A stretch of 5,211 nt of DNA, taken from NCBI GenBank assembly GCA_012960055.1, contig DUCA01000194.1, positions 7,345 to 12,555 on the forward strand, read 5' to 3'. The first letter of the stretch is position 1. Each line of letters begins with the position of its first letter. The notes under the pieces are model-generated. The model was not told the DNA's origin. It worked only from the letters and a program-made list of their open reading frames with translations, and made no database searches. A program made the translations under genes and the position numbers. Positions 1-5,211 of the stretch are shown piece by piece. This DNA is from Cycloclasticus sp. Lineage in GTDB: Bacteria; Pseudomonadota; Gammaproteobacteria; Methylococcales; Cycloclasticaceae.

Positions 1-314
1 TTGATTTATTACTGCCTGATGATGATGAGCGCATTGGCGTGCAAGCTGGCGCGTTAAGCGAATGGTGTCAGGGCTTTTTGTACGGCGTGGCGTATATGGG
101 CGTGGGCGACGACAAGGAGTGGGAAGAGGAAAGCCGAGGCGTACTCAGGGACCTGATGGAGATTTCCAGACTCGATGCGGATAACACTGATGATTCTGAT
201 GAGCAGGCATTTGTGGAGTTGCACGAGTATGTTCGCATTGGCGTGCACATGTTGCTGGAAGAGCTTCAGCCGCCTGATGAGGGCGACGATACTGATTCGC
301 CAACGGTTCATTAA
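1..314 (+). CDS. ygfB: YgfB/UPF0149 family protein, C-terminal part (5' end outside window)
   Basis: The reading frame is open from base 3, and the 103 visible codons end at TAA 312-314, so the window cuts off the N-terminal part of a protein that is about 190 residues long in the family. The visible part begins DLLLPDDDE and continues with EWCQGFLYGV, an acidic middle and EYVRIGVHML. It ends in PTVH, close to the PTLH end of E. coli YgfB. The family is small, acidic and all-helical, with no enzymatic residues known to me; in Pseudomonas aeruginosa YgfB has been linked to reduced expression of an amidase gene through the regulator AlpA. The gene sits 19 bases ahead of pepP on the same strand, the usual gammaproteobacterial arrangement. 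A GTG at 39 could be mistaken for a start, but the homologous sequence clearly continues upstream of it. Identification is from remembered family sequences and gene order. Confidence 0.9.
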   Translation, partial: DLLLPDDDERIGVQAGALSEWCQGFLYGVAYMGVGDDKEWEEESRGVLRDLMEISRLDADNTDDSDEQAFVELHEYVRIGVHMLLEELQPPDEGDDTDSPTVH

Positions 315-322
315 CGATTTCT

Positions 323-327
323 AGAGG
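323..327 (+). promoter_or_regulatory. Ribosome binding site that decides the pepP start
   Basis: AGAGG lies here. It is six bases ahead of GTG 334, a normal spacing, but directly abuts the in-frame TTG at 328, which leaves no usable spacing for that codon. This favours GTG 334 as the pepP start. Confidence 0.6.
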
Positions 328-333
328 TTGCTT

Positions 334-1659
334 GTGCTAGAAGAGCAAAAAGAATTTACGCGACGTAGGAAGCAGTTTTTACGTATGGTGGGTGTTGGTA
401 ATATCGCCGTTATATCAAGCGCGTCTACCATGCAGCGCAATAGTGATGTGGAGTTCCCCTTTAGGCAAAATAGCGACTTTTTCTACCTGAGTGGTTTTGA
501 TGAGGCAGAGTCAGTTATCGTCTTTGTACCTGGGCGTGAGCAAGGTGAATACATTTTATTCTGTCGAGAATTTGATGAAACGATGGCCTTATGGGTGGGT
601 GCAAACGCGGGGCTTGAAGGGGCGCTAAAAGACTACGGCGTCGATGATGCGTTTCCAATAGATGATATTGACGACATTTTACCAGGCTTATTAGAAGACA
701 AAGAGCGACTATATTTCCCCATGGGTGCGCAACCAGAATTTGATCAGCAACTGATGGATTGGTCGCAACAAGTGCGAGGTCGTTCTAGAGCCGGAGTTTT
801 CGCACCGGCAGAATTTATTTCTTCCGATCATTTGTTGCACGAAATGCGATTGATTAAGTCAGTGCAAGAAATCAAGCACATGAAAAATGCGGCGAAAATA
901 TCCGTTGGCGCGCATAAAAAAGCCATGCAATGCACGCGACCTGATGTATTTGAATACCAAGTGGATGCGGAAATGAAATATCATTTTATGATGAATGGCG
1001 CGCGATTCGAGGCGTACCCTTCTATTGTTGGCGGTGGTAAAAACGGCTGCGTACTGCATTACACAGACAATAATGAGGCGCTGAATGACGGTGACCTTTT
1101 ACTGATTGATGCCGGTTGCGAGTGGCAAAAATACGCGTCTGATATCACTCGAACATTCCCTGTTAACGGGGTGTTTAGCGACGAACAAAAAGCACTGTAT
1201 CAATTGGTGCTCGATGCTCAATACGCAGCGATTGAACAAGTGAAACCGGGTAATCACTGGAACGATCCACATGAAGCTGCGGTGAAAGTGTTAACAGAGG
1301 GTTTGGTTAAGTTGGGTTTGTTAAAAGGCCGCGTACCGACCTTGGTTAAGAATGAAGCCTATAAACCTTATTATATGCACCGCACAGGGCATTGGTTGGG
1401 GATGGATGTTCACGACGTTGGCGATTATAAGATAGACAAACAGTGGCGTTTGCTAGAACCGGGAATGGTGTTAACCGTAGAGCCGGGCTTGTATATTCAA
1501 CCCAATGCGAAAGAAGTGGATAAGAAATGGCGCGGCATTGGTATTCGTATTGAAGATGACGTGCTGGTGACCAAAAATGGCCATGAGGTACTAACAGCGG
1601 GCGCACCCAAAGAAGTCAACGATATTGAAGCATTGATGGAGAAAGCGCGTGTCGCATGA
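334..1659 (+). CDS. pepP: Xaa-Pro aminopeptidase P (aminopeptidase P II)
   Basis: This cytosolic metallopeptidase of family M24B (pita-bread fold) removes an N-terminal residue that precedes proline. With the GTG start at 334 it is 441 residues, the same size as E. coli PepP. The N-terminal domain carries the family signature FPFRQNSDFFYLSGF. The C-terminal catalytic domain shows all five expected dinuclear-metal ligands: D259 (LLIDAGCE), D270 (SDITRTFPVNG), H353 (GHWLGMDVHDVG), E383 (LTVEPGLY) and E407 (GIRIEDD). H360 in VHDVG is the usual second active-site histidine. No signal peptide is apparent. The preferred start is GTG 334; TTG 328 would add two residues but has no room for the binding site. 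The 3' end overlaps ubiH by 11 bases, so the two are probably co-transcribed and translationally coupled. Co-location with ubiquinone genes is conserved in gammaproteobacteria, without a known mechanistic reason. Identification is strong. Confidence 0.96.
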   Translation: MLEEQKEFTRRRKQFLRMVGVGNIAVISSASTMQRNSDVEFPFRQNSDFFYLSGFDEAESVIVFVPGREQGEYILFCREFDETMALWVGANAGLEGALKDYGVDDAFPIDDIDDILPGLLEDKERLYFPMGAQPEFDQQLMDWSQQVRGRSRAGVFAPAEFISSDHLLHEMRLIKSVQEIKHMKNAAKISVGAHKKAMQCTRPDVFEYQVDAEMKYHFMMNGARFEAYPSIVGGGKNGCVLHYTDNNEALNDGDLLLIDAGCEWQKYASDITRTFPVNGVFSDEQKALYQLVLDAQYAAIEQVKPGNHWNDPHEAAVKVLTEGLVKLGLLKGRVPTLVKNEAYKPYYMHRTGHWLGMDVHDVGDYKIDKQWRLLEPGMVLTVEPGLYIQPNAKEVDKKWRGIGIRIEDDVLVTKNGHEVLTAGAPKEVNDIEALMEKARVA

Positions 1660-2842
1660 CTATGATGTCATCATTATTGGTGGTGGCATGGTGGGTGGTT
1701 GCTTAGGTTTAGCGTTAAGTCAATCTTCGCTTCGCGTTGCCATTGTAGAGGCGCGTGAGTTTTCAAAAAAACAATCAGATAGTGCTGGCAAACGTGCGAT
1801 TGCGTTGTCTTGGGGAAGTCGTTGTATTCTTCAGCAGTTAGGTATTTGGCAGCAAGTGAATGATGCGGCAATGGCTATCGAGCATATTCATGTGTCAGAT
1901 AAAGGCCATTTCGGTAAAACGCGATTATCGGCAGACTCGCAGAACGTTGATGCCCTAGGTTACGTAGTCGAGGCGACAGAAATAGAAGCCGTTGTTGCCG
2001 GTAGTTTAAAACAGTCCAATATTGACAGATTGTGTCCGGCGAGTTTTCTTGATTATGTGGTTCATGATGACAGCGCAGACGTGACGATTAGCTTGGACGG
2101 TAACGAGAAAACCTTATCGTGCAAATTATTAGTGGGGGCGGATGGCGGCCTATCTAAAGTGCGTGAACGTGGGATCTTTGAACTGAAAGAGTATTCTTAC
2201 GAGCAGCATGCCATCGCAGGTTTAATCAAGGTTGAGTCTGATGTGCATGATGTGGCGTACGAACGTTTCACATCAGAAGGACCGATAGCGATGCTGCCGC
2301 ACTTTGATGGTTTGTATTCCTTGGTGTGGACAATGCCGTCAGCGTTGGCGCAAGCAGTGATGCAATTAGCAGAAGATGAGTTTTTAGACCGACTGCAATC
2401 TCGCTTTGGCCAATGGTTGGGTGAGCTAAGCTTGTTAGGCAAATGCCAAACATTTCCGTTAAGTTTATCGCATGTGCCGGACAATACGGCGGAACGCGTT
2501 GTACTGATTGGTAACGCAGCACATCAGCTTCATCCTGTGGCGGGGCAAGGGTTTAATTTGGGTCTACGAGATGCGGCCATTCTGGCTGATTCATTGATGT
2601 CGAAGAGCGATATCGGCAAGGTGTTGGAAGCGTATGCTAAACACCGGCAATTAGACCAAGCCTTAATAACGGGCTTTACCGACAATGTGATTAAGCTGTT
2701 TTCCACCGACAGTGCGCTATTTAGCGTGGTGCGTAATAGCGGCTTATTAATGTTGGATAACATACCGCTGATGAAAAATCAGTTTGCACGCCAAACGATG
2801 GGTTTAGGCTCACGTTTAGCAAGGTTGAAAAAGGTTGGTTAA
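1649..2842 (+). CDS. ubiH: 2-octaprenyl-6-methoxyphenol hydroxylase (UbiH), ubiquinone biosynthesis
   Basis: This FAD-dependent monooxygenase hydroxylates C1 of the ring during aerobic ubiquinone synthesis, as part of the soluble Ubi complex. The 397 residues compare with about 392 in E. coli UbiH. The order of FAD motifs is typical: GGGMVG at residues 11-16 with the ribose-binding E34, R49 in KRAIAL, the GADG motif at 163-166, and GNAAH at 288-292 followed by HPVAGQGFNLGLRD. The segment VSDKGHFGKTRL and the GNAA variant (Asn where relatives have Asp) are both shared with E. coli UbiH and separate it from UbiI and UbiF. The start is GTG 1649, preceded by GGAGA at 1638-1642 with six bases between, inside the end of pepP. 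The gene overlaps the next hydroxylase by eight bases. Subfamily assignment to UbiH rather than another hydroxylase is confident but based on recalled sequences. Confidence 0.92.
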   Translation: MSHDYDVIIIGGGMVGGCLGLALSQSSLRVAIVEAREFSKKQSDSAGKRAIALSWGSRCILQQLGIWQQVNDAAMAIEHIHVSDKGHFGKTRLSADSQNVDALGYVVEATEIEAVVAGSLKQSNIDRLCPASFLDYVVHDDSADVTISLDGNEKTLSCKLLVGADGGLSKVRERGIFELKEYSYEQHAIAGLIKVESDVHDVAYERFTSEGPIAMLPHFDGLYSLVWTMPSALAQAVMQLAEDEFLDRLQSRFGQWLGELSLLGKCQTFPLSLSHVPDNTAERVVLIGNAAHQLHPVAGQGFNLGLRDAAILADSLMSKSDIGKVLEAYAKHRQLDQALITGFTDNVIKLFSTDSALFSVVRNSGLLMLDNIPLMKNQFARQTMGLGSRLARLKKVG

Positions 2843-4019
2843 AGATAAAACCTATCAAGTAGCGATTGTTGGCGGCGGCATGGTCGGAGCAACCCTTGCG
2901 TGTTTACTGGCTGACAAAGGTGTTTCTGTTGCGTTAATTGATGCAGGAGAGCCAATGGCAAACTGGCCTGAAGATACGTATGACTTACGCGTATCAGCAT
3001 TAACATTGGCGTCGATCAACACGTTTAAAGCCCTTGGCGTTTGGCCGGATGTTGTTCAGCTAGGTGAGCAGGCGGTAGAAAAAATGTTTGTCTGGGATCA
3101 CTTCGGTAGCGGTGAATTGGATATCGATTCAGCCGATGCCGGTGAAATGCAAATGGGCGCAGTAGTTGAAAATCGCATCACCGTCTTGGCGATATGGAAA
3201 AAACTTCAGCAGCTAGAAAGCTGTGATGTTTTTACCTCATCGCAATTAGAAGATTTTAATATTGATGACAATGGCGTGGATATTAATTTATCAGAAGGCG
3301 CGAAAATCAGAGCCGCTTTACTGGTTGGCGCGGATGGTTCAAATTCAAAAATAAGGCAAATCAGCGGCATTGATGATTACGGTTGGGAATATCAACAAAA
3401 AGCCTTGGTCGCGACCGTTAGACCGGAAAAATCACACCTAAATACGGCGTGGCAGCGCTTTTTACCCGAAGGGCCGTTGGCTTTGCTGCCCTTGCGTGAT
3501 GGCTTAATATCCATTGTTTGGACGTCTAATGCGCAAATTACAGAGGCCAATTTAAACTTGTTGGATACCGATTTTTGTGAAGCCTTGGCCGAGGCCTCAG
3601 AGCACCAACTAGGCGCTTTTGAGTTAGTCGGTGCACGCGGTGCGTTTCCGTTAAAACTGCAATTTTCGCCTGAATATACCCAACAACGCATGGTATTGAT
3701 TGGCGATGCGATTCATACCATTCATCCGTTGGCAGGCCAGGGCGCGAACCTCGGGTTAAAAGATGCCTCGACATTGGCCGCTGTTGTTTTAAAAGCGCAT
3801 CAAAAAGGGCGAGATATCGCCAGTCAGCAAGTGCTGCGTCGTTACGAGCGACAACGCAAAGGCGACAACCTGTTGATGATGGGGATTATGGATGGCTTTA
3901 AGCGCCTATTCGGTGCTGACGATATGCTCGTTCAATTTGTAAGAAGCTCAGGCATGGGCGCGGTTAACAGCTCTACGCTGATCAAGAATCAAATTTGTAA
4001 ATACGCAATGGGCTTGTAG
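2835..4019 (+). CDS. ubiI: UbiH/UbiF/UbiI-family FAD-dependent hydroxylase, most like UbiI (VisC)
   Basis: This is a second ubiquinone-ring flavin hydroxylase, paralogous to its upstream neighbour; UbiI carries out C5 hydroxylation. The 394 residues show GGGMVG at 13-18, an acidic residue D36 at the end of the second strand, R52 in DLRVSAL, GADG at 165-168, and GDAIH at 290-294 leading into TIHPLAGQGANLGLKD. The pieces FVWDHFGSGELD, YQQKALVATVRPEK and LRRYERQRKGD resemble E. coli UbiI more than UbiF, although the C-terminus (KYAMGL) ends where UbiF does, without the UbiI tail. The start is almost forced: an in-frame TGA at 2826-2828 leaves TTG 2835 as the only start codon ahead of the glycine motif, since the next ATG (2880) lies inside it. 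AAGG at 2821-2824 is a possible ribosome binding site. Overlap with ubiH implies translational coupling. The general family is certain; the UbiI label is likely. Confidence 0.85.
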   Translation: MVKDKTYQVAIVGGGMVGATLACLLADKGVSVALIDAGEPMANWPEDTYDLRVSALTLASINTFKALGVWPDVVQLGEQAVEKMFVWDHFGSGELDIDSADAGEMQMGAVVENRITVLAIWKKLQQLESCDVFTSSQLEDFNIDDNGVDINLSEGAKIRAALLVGADGSNSKIRQISGIDDYGWEYQQKALVATVRPEKSHLNTAWQRFLPEGPLALLPLRDGLISIVWTSNAQITEANLNLLDTDFCEALAEASEHQLGAFELVGARGAFPLKLQFSPEYTQQRMVLIGDAIHTIHPLAGQGANLGLKDASTLAAVVLKAHQKGRDIASQQVLRRYERQRKGDNLLMMGIMDGFKRLFGADDMLVQFVRSSGMGAVNSSTLIKNQICKYAMGL

Positions 4020-4028
4020 TAAAATTTT

Positions 4029-4079
4029 GTTGTTTCTAGGTCTAACGTTTTACATGATAACTTGAAGTGCTAGAACAAC
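4029..4079. repeat. Imperfect inverted repeat at the convergent end of ubiI and the MAPEG gene
   Basis: The left arm at 4029-4039 (GTTGTTTCTAG) is complementary to the right arm at 4070-4079 (CTAGAACAAC) apart from one extra T on the left, with a 30-base spacer between. It lies just after the ubiI stop, and its right arm is inside the last codons of the opposite-strand gene. AAAATTTT at 4021-4028 flanks the left arm. It could help end transcripts from either side, but there is no clear run of T after the right arm for ubiI, and only four T after the left arm on the minus strand. Terminator function is therefore an unproven inference. Confidence 0.4.
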
Positions 4080-4439
4080 TTGGCAACCAAAGCCAGTAGC
4101 AAAAGCCAATGTACGTACCCAAGGGATACCAAACGTCTGTGTCAGTAAGTGTGCTAAGCGAGCCCAAAAGAAAATCATCGCAGCAAGTGCAGTTGTATCA
4201 TTGTTCGCCCCAGCCGCTTGTATAACTAATACAAGCGCGGCAAAAACAACTAAGTTTTCAATCGCGTTGGCATGTGCTTTTTTCATGCGAATCGCCCAGT
4301 CGGCCATGCCGTCTACATCTGCGTGTGGGCCGATAGCATTCATTAAACCGCCGGCAATAATGTAGTTAAGTGCATAAGGCAGCCAAATAACAGCGGTTAA
4401 TAGTGCCGTGGCGGCTAAGTAATATAGTTCTGGGGTCAT
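4050..4439 (-). CDS. MAPEG-family integral membrane protein
   Basis: This 129-residue hydrophobic protein has the layout of the MAPEG family (membrane-associated proteins in eicosanoid and glutathione metabolism). There are about four predicted membrane helices, near residues 5-25, 59-76, 84-100 and 108-128. The family hallmark is at 51-62, where R51, A55-H56, N58 and E61-N62 form the RxxxAHxNxxEN pattern at the start of the second helix. Eukaryotic members are glutathione transferases or related enzymes; bacterial ones of this short type have no assigned substrate that I can infer here. The start ATG (4439-4437) has GGAG on the minus strand at 4449-4446 with six bases of spacing, which settles it. 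The gene follows the TIGR02647-type gene by 43 bases on the same strand and probably shares its transcript. It runs convergently into ubiI. Family call is firm, function open. Confidence 0.88.
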   Translation of the reverse strand: MTPELYYLAATALLTAVIWLPYALNYIIAGGLMNAIGPHADVDGMADWAIRMKKAHANAIENLVVFAALVLVIQAAGANNDTTALAAMIFFWARLAHLLTQTFGIPWVRTLAFATGFGCQVVLALQVIM

Positions 4440-4482
4440 GATTTTCTCCGTTTTAGTGTCGTCATTAAAGACTCAAGTGTTT

Positions 4483-4719
4483 TTAAGATTTGTTAATTAA
4501 ATGAGTTAACGCTTGAGCGTGTTCTGCCGCCGTGCGGCCCATAGGGGTTAAATAACCGCCATCTATTTGATCAATTAATCCTTTTTCAAATAATCTATTT
4601 GCCGCGTCAGCAACGTTCGAGTCTGCGTCGTGGTGAACCTTGATGCCTTGTTGAGTGTTTGATAAATCGAATTGTAAAAGAACATTTAATTCGTCAATCA
4701 TATGTTGGTCTAATTTCAT
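4483..4719 (-). CDS. TIGR02647-family small protein of unknown function
   Basis: This 78-residue protein begins MKLDQHMIDELNVLLQFDLS and contains GIKVHHDAD, AANRLFEKGLIDQIDGGYLT and GRTAAEHAQAL, all of which match my memory of the TIGR02647 family of gammaproteobacteria. Some databases label such proteins DNA-binding. The pattern of a short helix, GLI, a GGYLT strand turn and a closing helix does resemble a small winged-helix fold, but that is inference and I see no proof of a function. A longer version starting at TTG 4743 would add eight residues. ATG 4719 is preferred because AAGGGG on the minus strand (4731-4726) is six to seven bases upstream, the extra residues do not fit the family, and TTG 4743 would lie at or before the predicted transcription start. 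The gene is divergent from the gcvT transcription unit and leads into the MAPEG gene. Confidence 0.83.
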   Translation of the reverse strand: MKLDQHMIDELNVLLQFDLSNTQQGIKVHHDADSNVADAANRLFEKGLIDQIDGGYLTPMGRTAAEHAQALTHLINKS

Positions 4720-4745
4720 ATCCTTACCCCTTTGAAGTTTCAATT

Positions 4746-4774
4746 AGCATAACGCTAAAAATACCTGTGTGCAA
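4746..4774 (-). promoter_or_regulatory. Probable sigma-70 promoter for the TIGR02647/MAPEG pair
   Basis: On the minus strand, TTGCAC (4774-4769) and TATGCT (4751-4746) are separated by exactly 17 bases. Each hexamer matches four of six consensus positions or close to it. Transcription would start near 4739, about 20 bases ahead of ATG 4719. Judged from sequence only. Confidence 0.45.
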
Positions 4775-4803
4775 TTTGCTTTGTTGATTGAAGGGACGAT
4801 AAA
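4756..4803 (+). promoter_or_regulatory. Region likely to contain the gcvT promoter (not resolved)
   Basis: A plus-strand promoter must lie between the divergent gene and the riboswitch. Two weak candidates are visible. TTGCTT at 4776-4781 with GATAAA at 4798-4803 has a 16-base spacer. TTGAAG at 4732-4737 with TAAAAA at 4756-4761 has an 18-base spacer. The first would start RNA near 4810 and exclude the small reading frame's start codon; the second would start near 4768 and include it. Neither is strong. Confidence 0.25.
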
Positions 4804-4877
4804 TGATTCAAGCAATGGGCTATTCTCAAGACGTAGAAAAAACATCTGTTTCAAAGTACAATGATGAGCTAATTTAG
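4803..4877 (+). CDS. Candidate 24-residue leader peptide ahead of the glycine riboswitch
   Basis: An ATG at 4803 opens a 24-codon frame (MIQAMGYSQDVEKTSVSK, then YNDELI) that ends at TAG 4875-4877. AGGGA at 4792-4796 sits six bases ahead of the ATG, a good binding-site spacing. The final base of the stop codon is the first base of the riboswitch closing stem. The peptide has no membrane segment or recognisable domain, and no run of one amino acid; it has a single glycine codon, so it does not look like a classical attenuator peptide. It may be a chance frame in a leader RNA, and it is read only if transcription starts upstream of about 4785. Confidence 0.25.
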   Translation: MIQAMGYSQDVEKTSVSKYNDELI

Positions 4878-4985
4878 CCCTTTTGGGAGAGCTCGATTTG
4901 ATTCTATTGAGTTAAATCCACCGAAGAGGAAAGAGGGCGCCATATGATGCGGGCCTTTAAACTTTCAGGTTTGGGACAGAGGGGC
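4877..4985 (+). promoter_or_regulatory. Glycine riboswitch, single aptamer
   Basis: This leader RNA element binds glycine and controls the glycine cleavage gene that follows. The conserved core blocks are in order: GGGAGAG at 4885-4891, CACCGAAG at 4919-4926, TTTCAGG at 4963-4969 and GGGACAGAGG at 4973-4982. Pairings that I can trace by hand support the fold. The closing stem is 4877-4884 with 4978-4985 (eight pairs including two G-U). The inner stem is 4887-4891 with 4962-4966. One hairpin arm is 4895-4904 with 4909-4918 (ten pairs, loop TATT), and the second arm starts with 4930-4933 paired to 4955-4958. Many glycine riboswitches are tandem, but no second CCGAAG core is present on either side, so this is a singlet. 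Its closing stem overlaps the terminator downstream, which points to an ON switch by transcription antitermination. Confidence 0.93.
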
Positions 4986-5017
4986 GGCATGTGGTTTTCG
5001 CGCGCCACCCTTTTTTT
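4978..5017 (+). terminator. Riboswitch-controlled intrinsic terminator
   Basis: A hairpin can form from 4982-4993 with 4999-5010: three GC pairs, a C-A mismatch, three GC pairs, an A-C mismatch, then four pairs with two G-U, and a GTTTT loop. Bases 4978-4981 can extend it by pairing with 5011-5014. Seven T follow at 5011-5017, as expected for a factor-independent terminator. The 5' base of this hairpin is the 3' strand of the riboswitch closing stem (4978-4985), so the two structures exclude each other. The two mismatches make the stem imperfect, but the placement is convincing. Confidence 0.75.
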
Positions 5018-5032
5018 ATGTTGAGAAAAAGC

Positions 5033-5211
5033 ATGACTAAACAAACAATTTTAAATGAAGCACATCGCCAATTAGGCGCTCGTATGGTTGACTTTGGTGG
5101 CTGGGATATGCCGGTGAATTACGGTTCGCAAATTGATGAGCATCATGAGGTGAGAAAATCGGTCGGTATGTTCGATGTGTCGCACATGACGGTGGTGGAT
5201 GTGAATGGCGC
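5033..5211 (+). CDS. gcvT: Aminomethyltransferase, glycine cleavage system T protein, N-terminal part (3' end outside window)
   Basis: The T protein releases ammonia from the aminomethyl group carried on lipoylated H protein and passes the methylene group to tetrahydrofolate. Only the first 59 complete codons are present. They read like E. coli GcvT: LGARMVDFGGWDMPVNYGSQ, then IDEHHEVR and VGMFDVSHMTVVDVNG, the last being the strongly conserved start of the folate-binding domain. ATG 5033 is preferred because GAGA at 5023-5026 lies six bases ahead and the N-terminus then aligns with E. coli GcvT. An in-frame ATG at 5018 would add five residues but has only the T tract before it. Control by the glycine riboswitch immediately upstream is consistent with the role. 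Other gcv genes presumably follow beyond the window. Confidence 0.96.
   Translation, partial: MTKQTILNEAHRQLGARMVDFGGWDMPVNYGSQIDEHHEVRKSVGMFDVSHMTVVDVNG

Noticed and set aside
54..311. Minus-strand open frames opposite the YgfB-like gene
   Set aside because: They are antisense to a well-matched family protein, have no recognisable domain, and overlap each other in different frames.
328..333. TTG 328 as the pepP start
   Set aside because: The AGAGG binding site ends at 327, leaving no spacing; GTG 334 has six bases of spacing and gives the usual PepP length.
1346..1606. Minus-strand open frame inside pepP, and similar ones inside ubiH and ubiI (for example 2197-2484 and 3392-3691)
   Set aside because: Low-complexity, domain-free translations opposite highly conserved enzyme sequence; they look like shadows of the real genes.
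4440..4482. A terminator or separate promoter between the two minus-strand genes
   Set aside because: The 43-base gap shows a ribosome binding site for the MAPEG gene but no stable hairpin with a T tract and no convincing promoter pair.
4720..4743. N-terminal extension of the TIGR02647-type protein from TTG 4743
   Set aside because: The extra eight residues are encoded by the binding-site region of ATG 4719 and lie at or upstream of the predicted transcription start.
4720..4876. A second, upstream glycine aptamer forming a tandem riboswitch
   Set aside because: GGGACG at 4793-4798 resembles the 3' end of an aptamer, but there is no CCGAAG core, no TTTCAGG block and too little room for the arms.
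1..5211. A new defence system, mobile element, CRISPR array or tRNA/rRNA gene
   Set aside because: Reading both strands showed only housekeeping genes and their control elements; no transposase, direct-repeat array, integration site or structural RNA beyond the riboswitch was seen.

Overview
The window is ordinary chromosomal DNA from a gammaproteobacterium. The gene order ygfB-pepP-ubiH-ubiI followed by gcvT is the familiar gammaproteobacterial arrangement, and each protein reads as a full-length or edge-truncated family member. Moderate GC and the companion genes (a MAPEG protein and a TIGR02647-type protein) suggest a marine lineage of the Oceanospirillales/Alteromonadales/Pseudomonadales kind, but the genus cannot be fixed from the sequence alone.

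Layout: positions 1-314 hold the C-terminal part of a YgfB/UPF0149 protein. A tight co-directional cluster follows: pepP (Xaa-Pro aminopeptidase P, start at 334), ubiH (1649-2842, overlapping pepP by 11 bases) and a second ubiquinone hydroxylase most like UbiI (2835-4019, overlapping ubiH by 8 bases). None of these three genes starts with ATG (GTG, GTG, TTG). Two small genes on the opposite strand face the cluster: a TIGR02647-family protein (4719 down to 4483) and a four-helix MAPEG-family membrane protein (4439 down to 4050). They probably share one promoter near 4746-4774. The minus-strand pair and ubiI converge around 4020-4080, where an inverted repeat lies.

The segment 4720-5032 is the regulatory part of the window. 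On the plus strand it carries a single-aptamer glycine riboswitch (about 4877-4985), an overlapping intrinsic-terminator hairpin with a seven-T tract (4978-5017), and then the start of gcvT (5033 to the window edge), the aminomethyltransferase of the glycine cleavage system. The 3' strand of the aptamer closing stem is also the 5' base of the terminator hairpin, so the two cannot form together. This predicts that glycine turns gcvT on. A 24-codon open reading frame with a plausible ribosome binding site sits just upstream (4803-4877), and its stop codon ends on the first base of the closing stem. It may be a leader peptide or chance.

Functionally, ubiH and ubiI act in ring hydroxylation of ubiquinone, pepP is a cytosolic metallopeptidase, and gcvT with its riboswitch handles glycine breakdown and one-carbon supply. 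I see no mobile element, CRISPR array, tRNA, rRNA or new multi-gene system. The most interesting material is the regulatory architecture ahead of gcvT.
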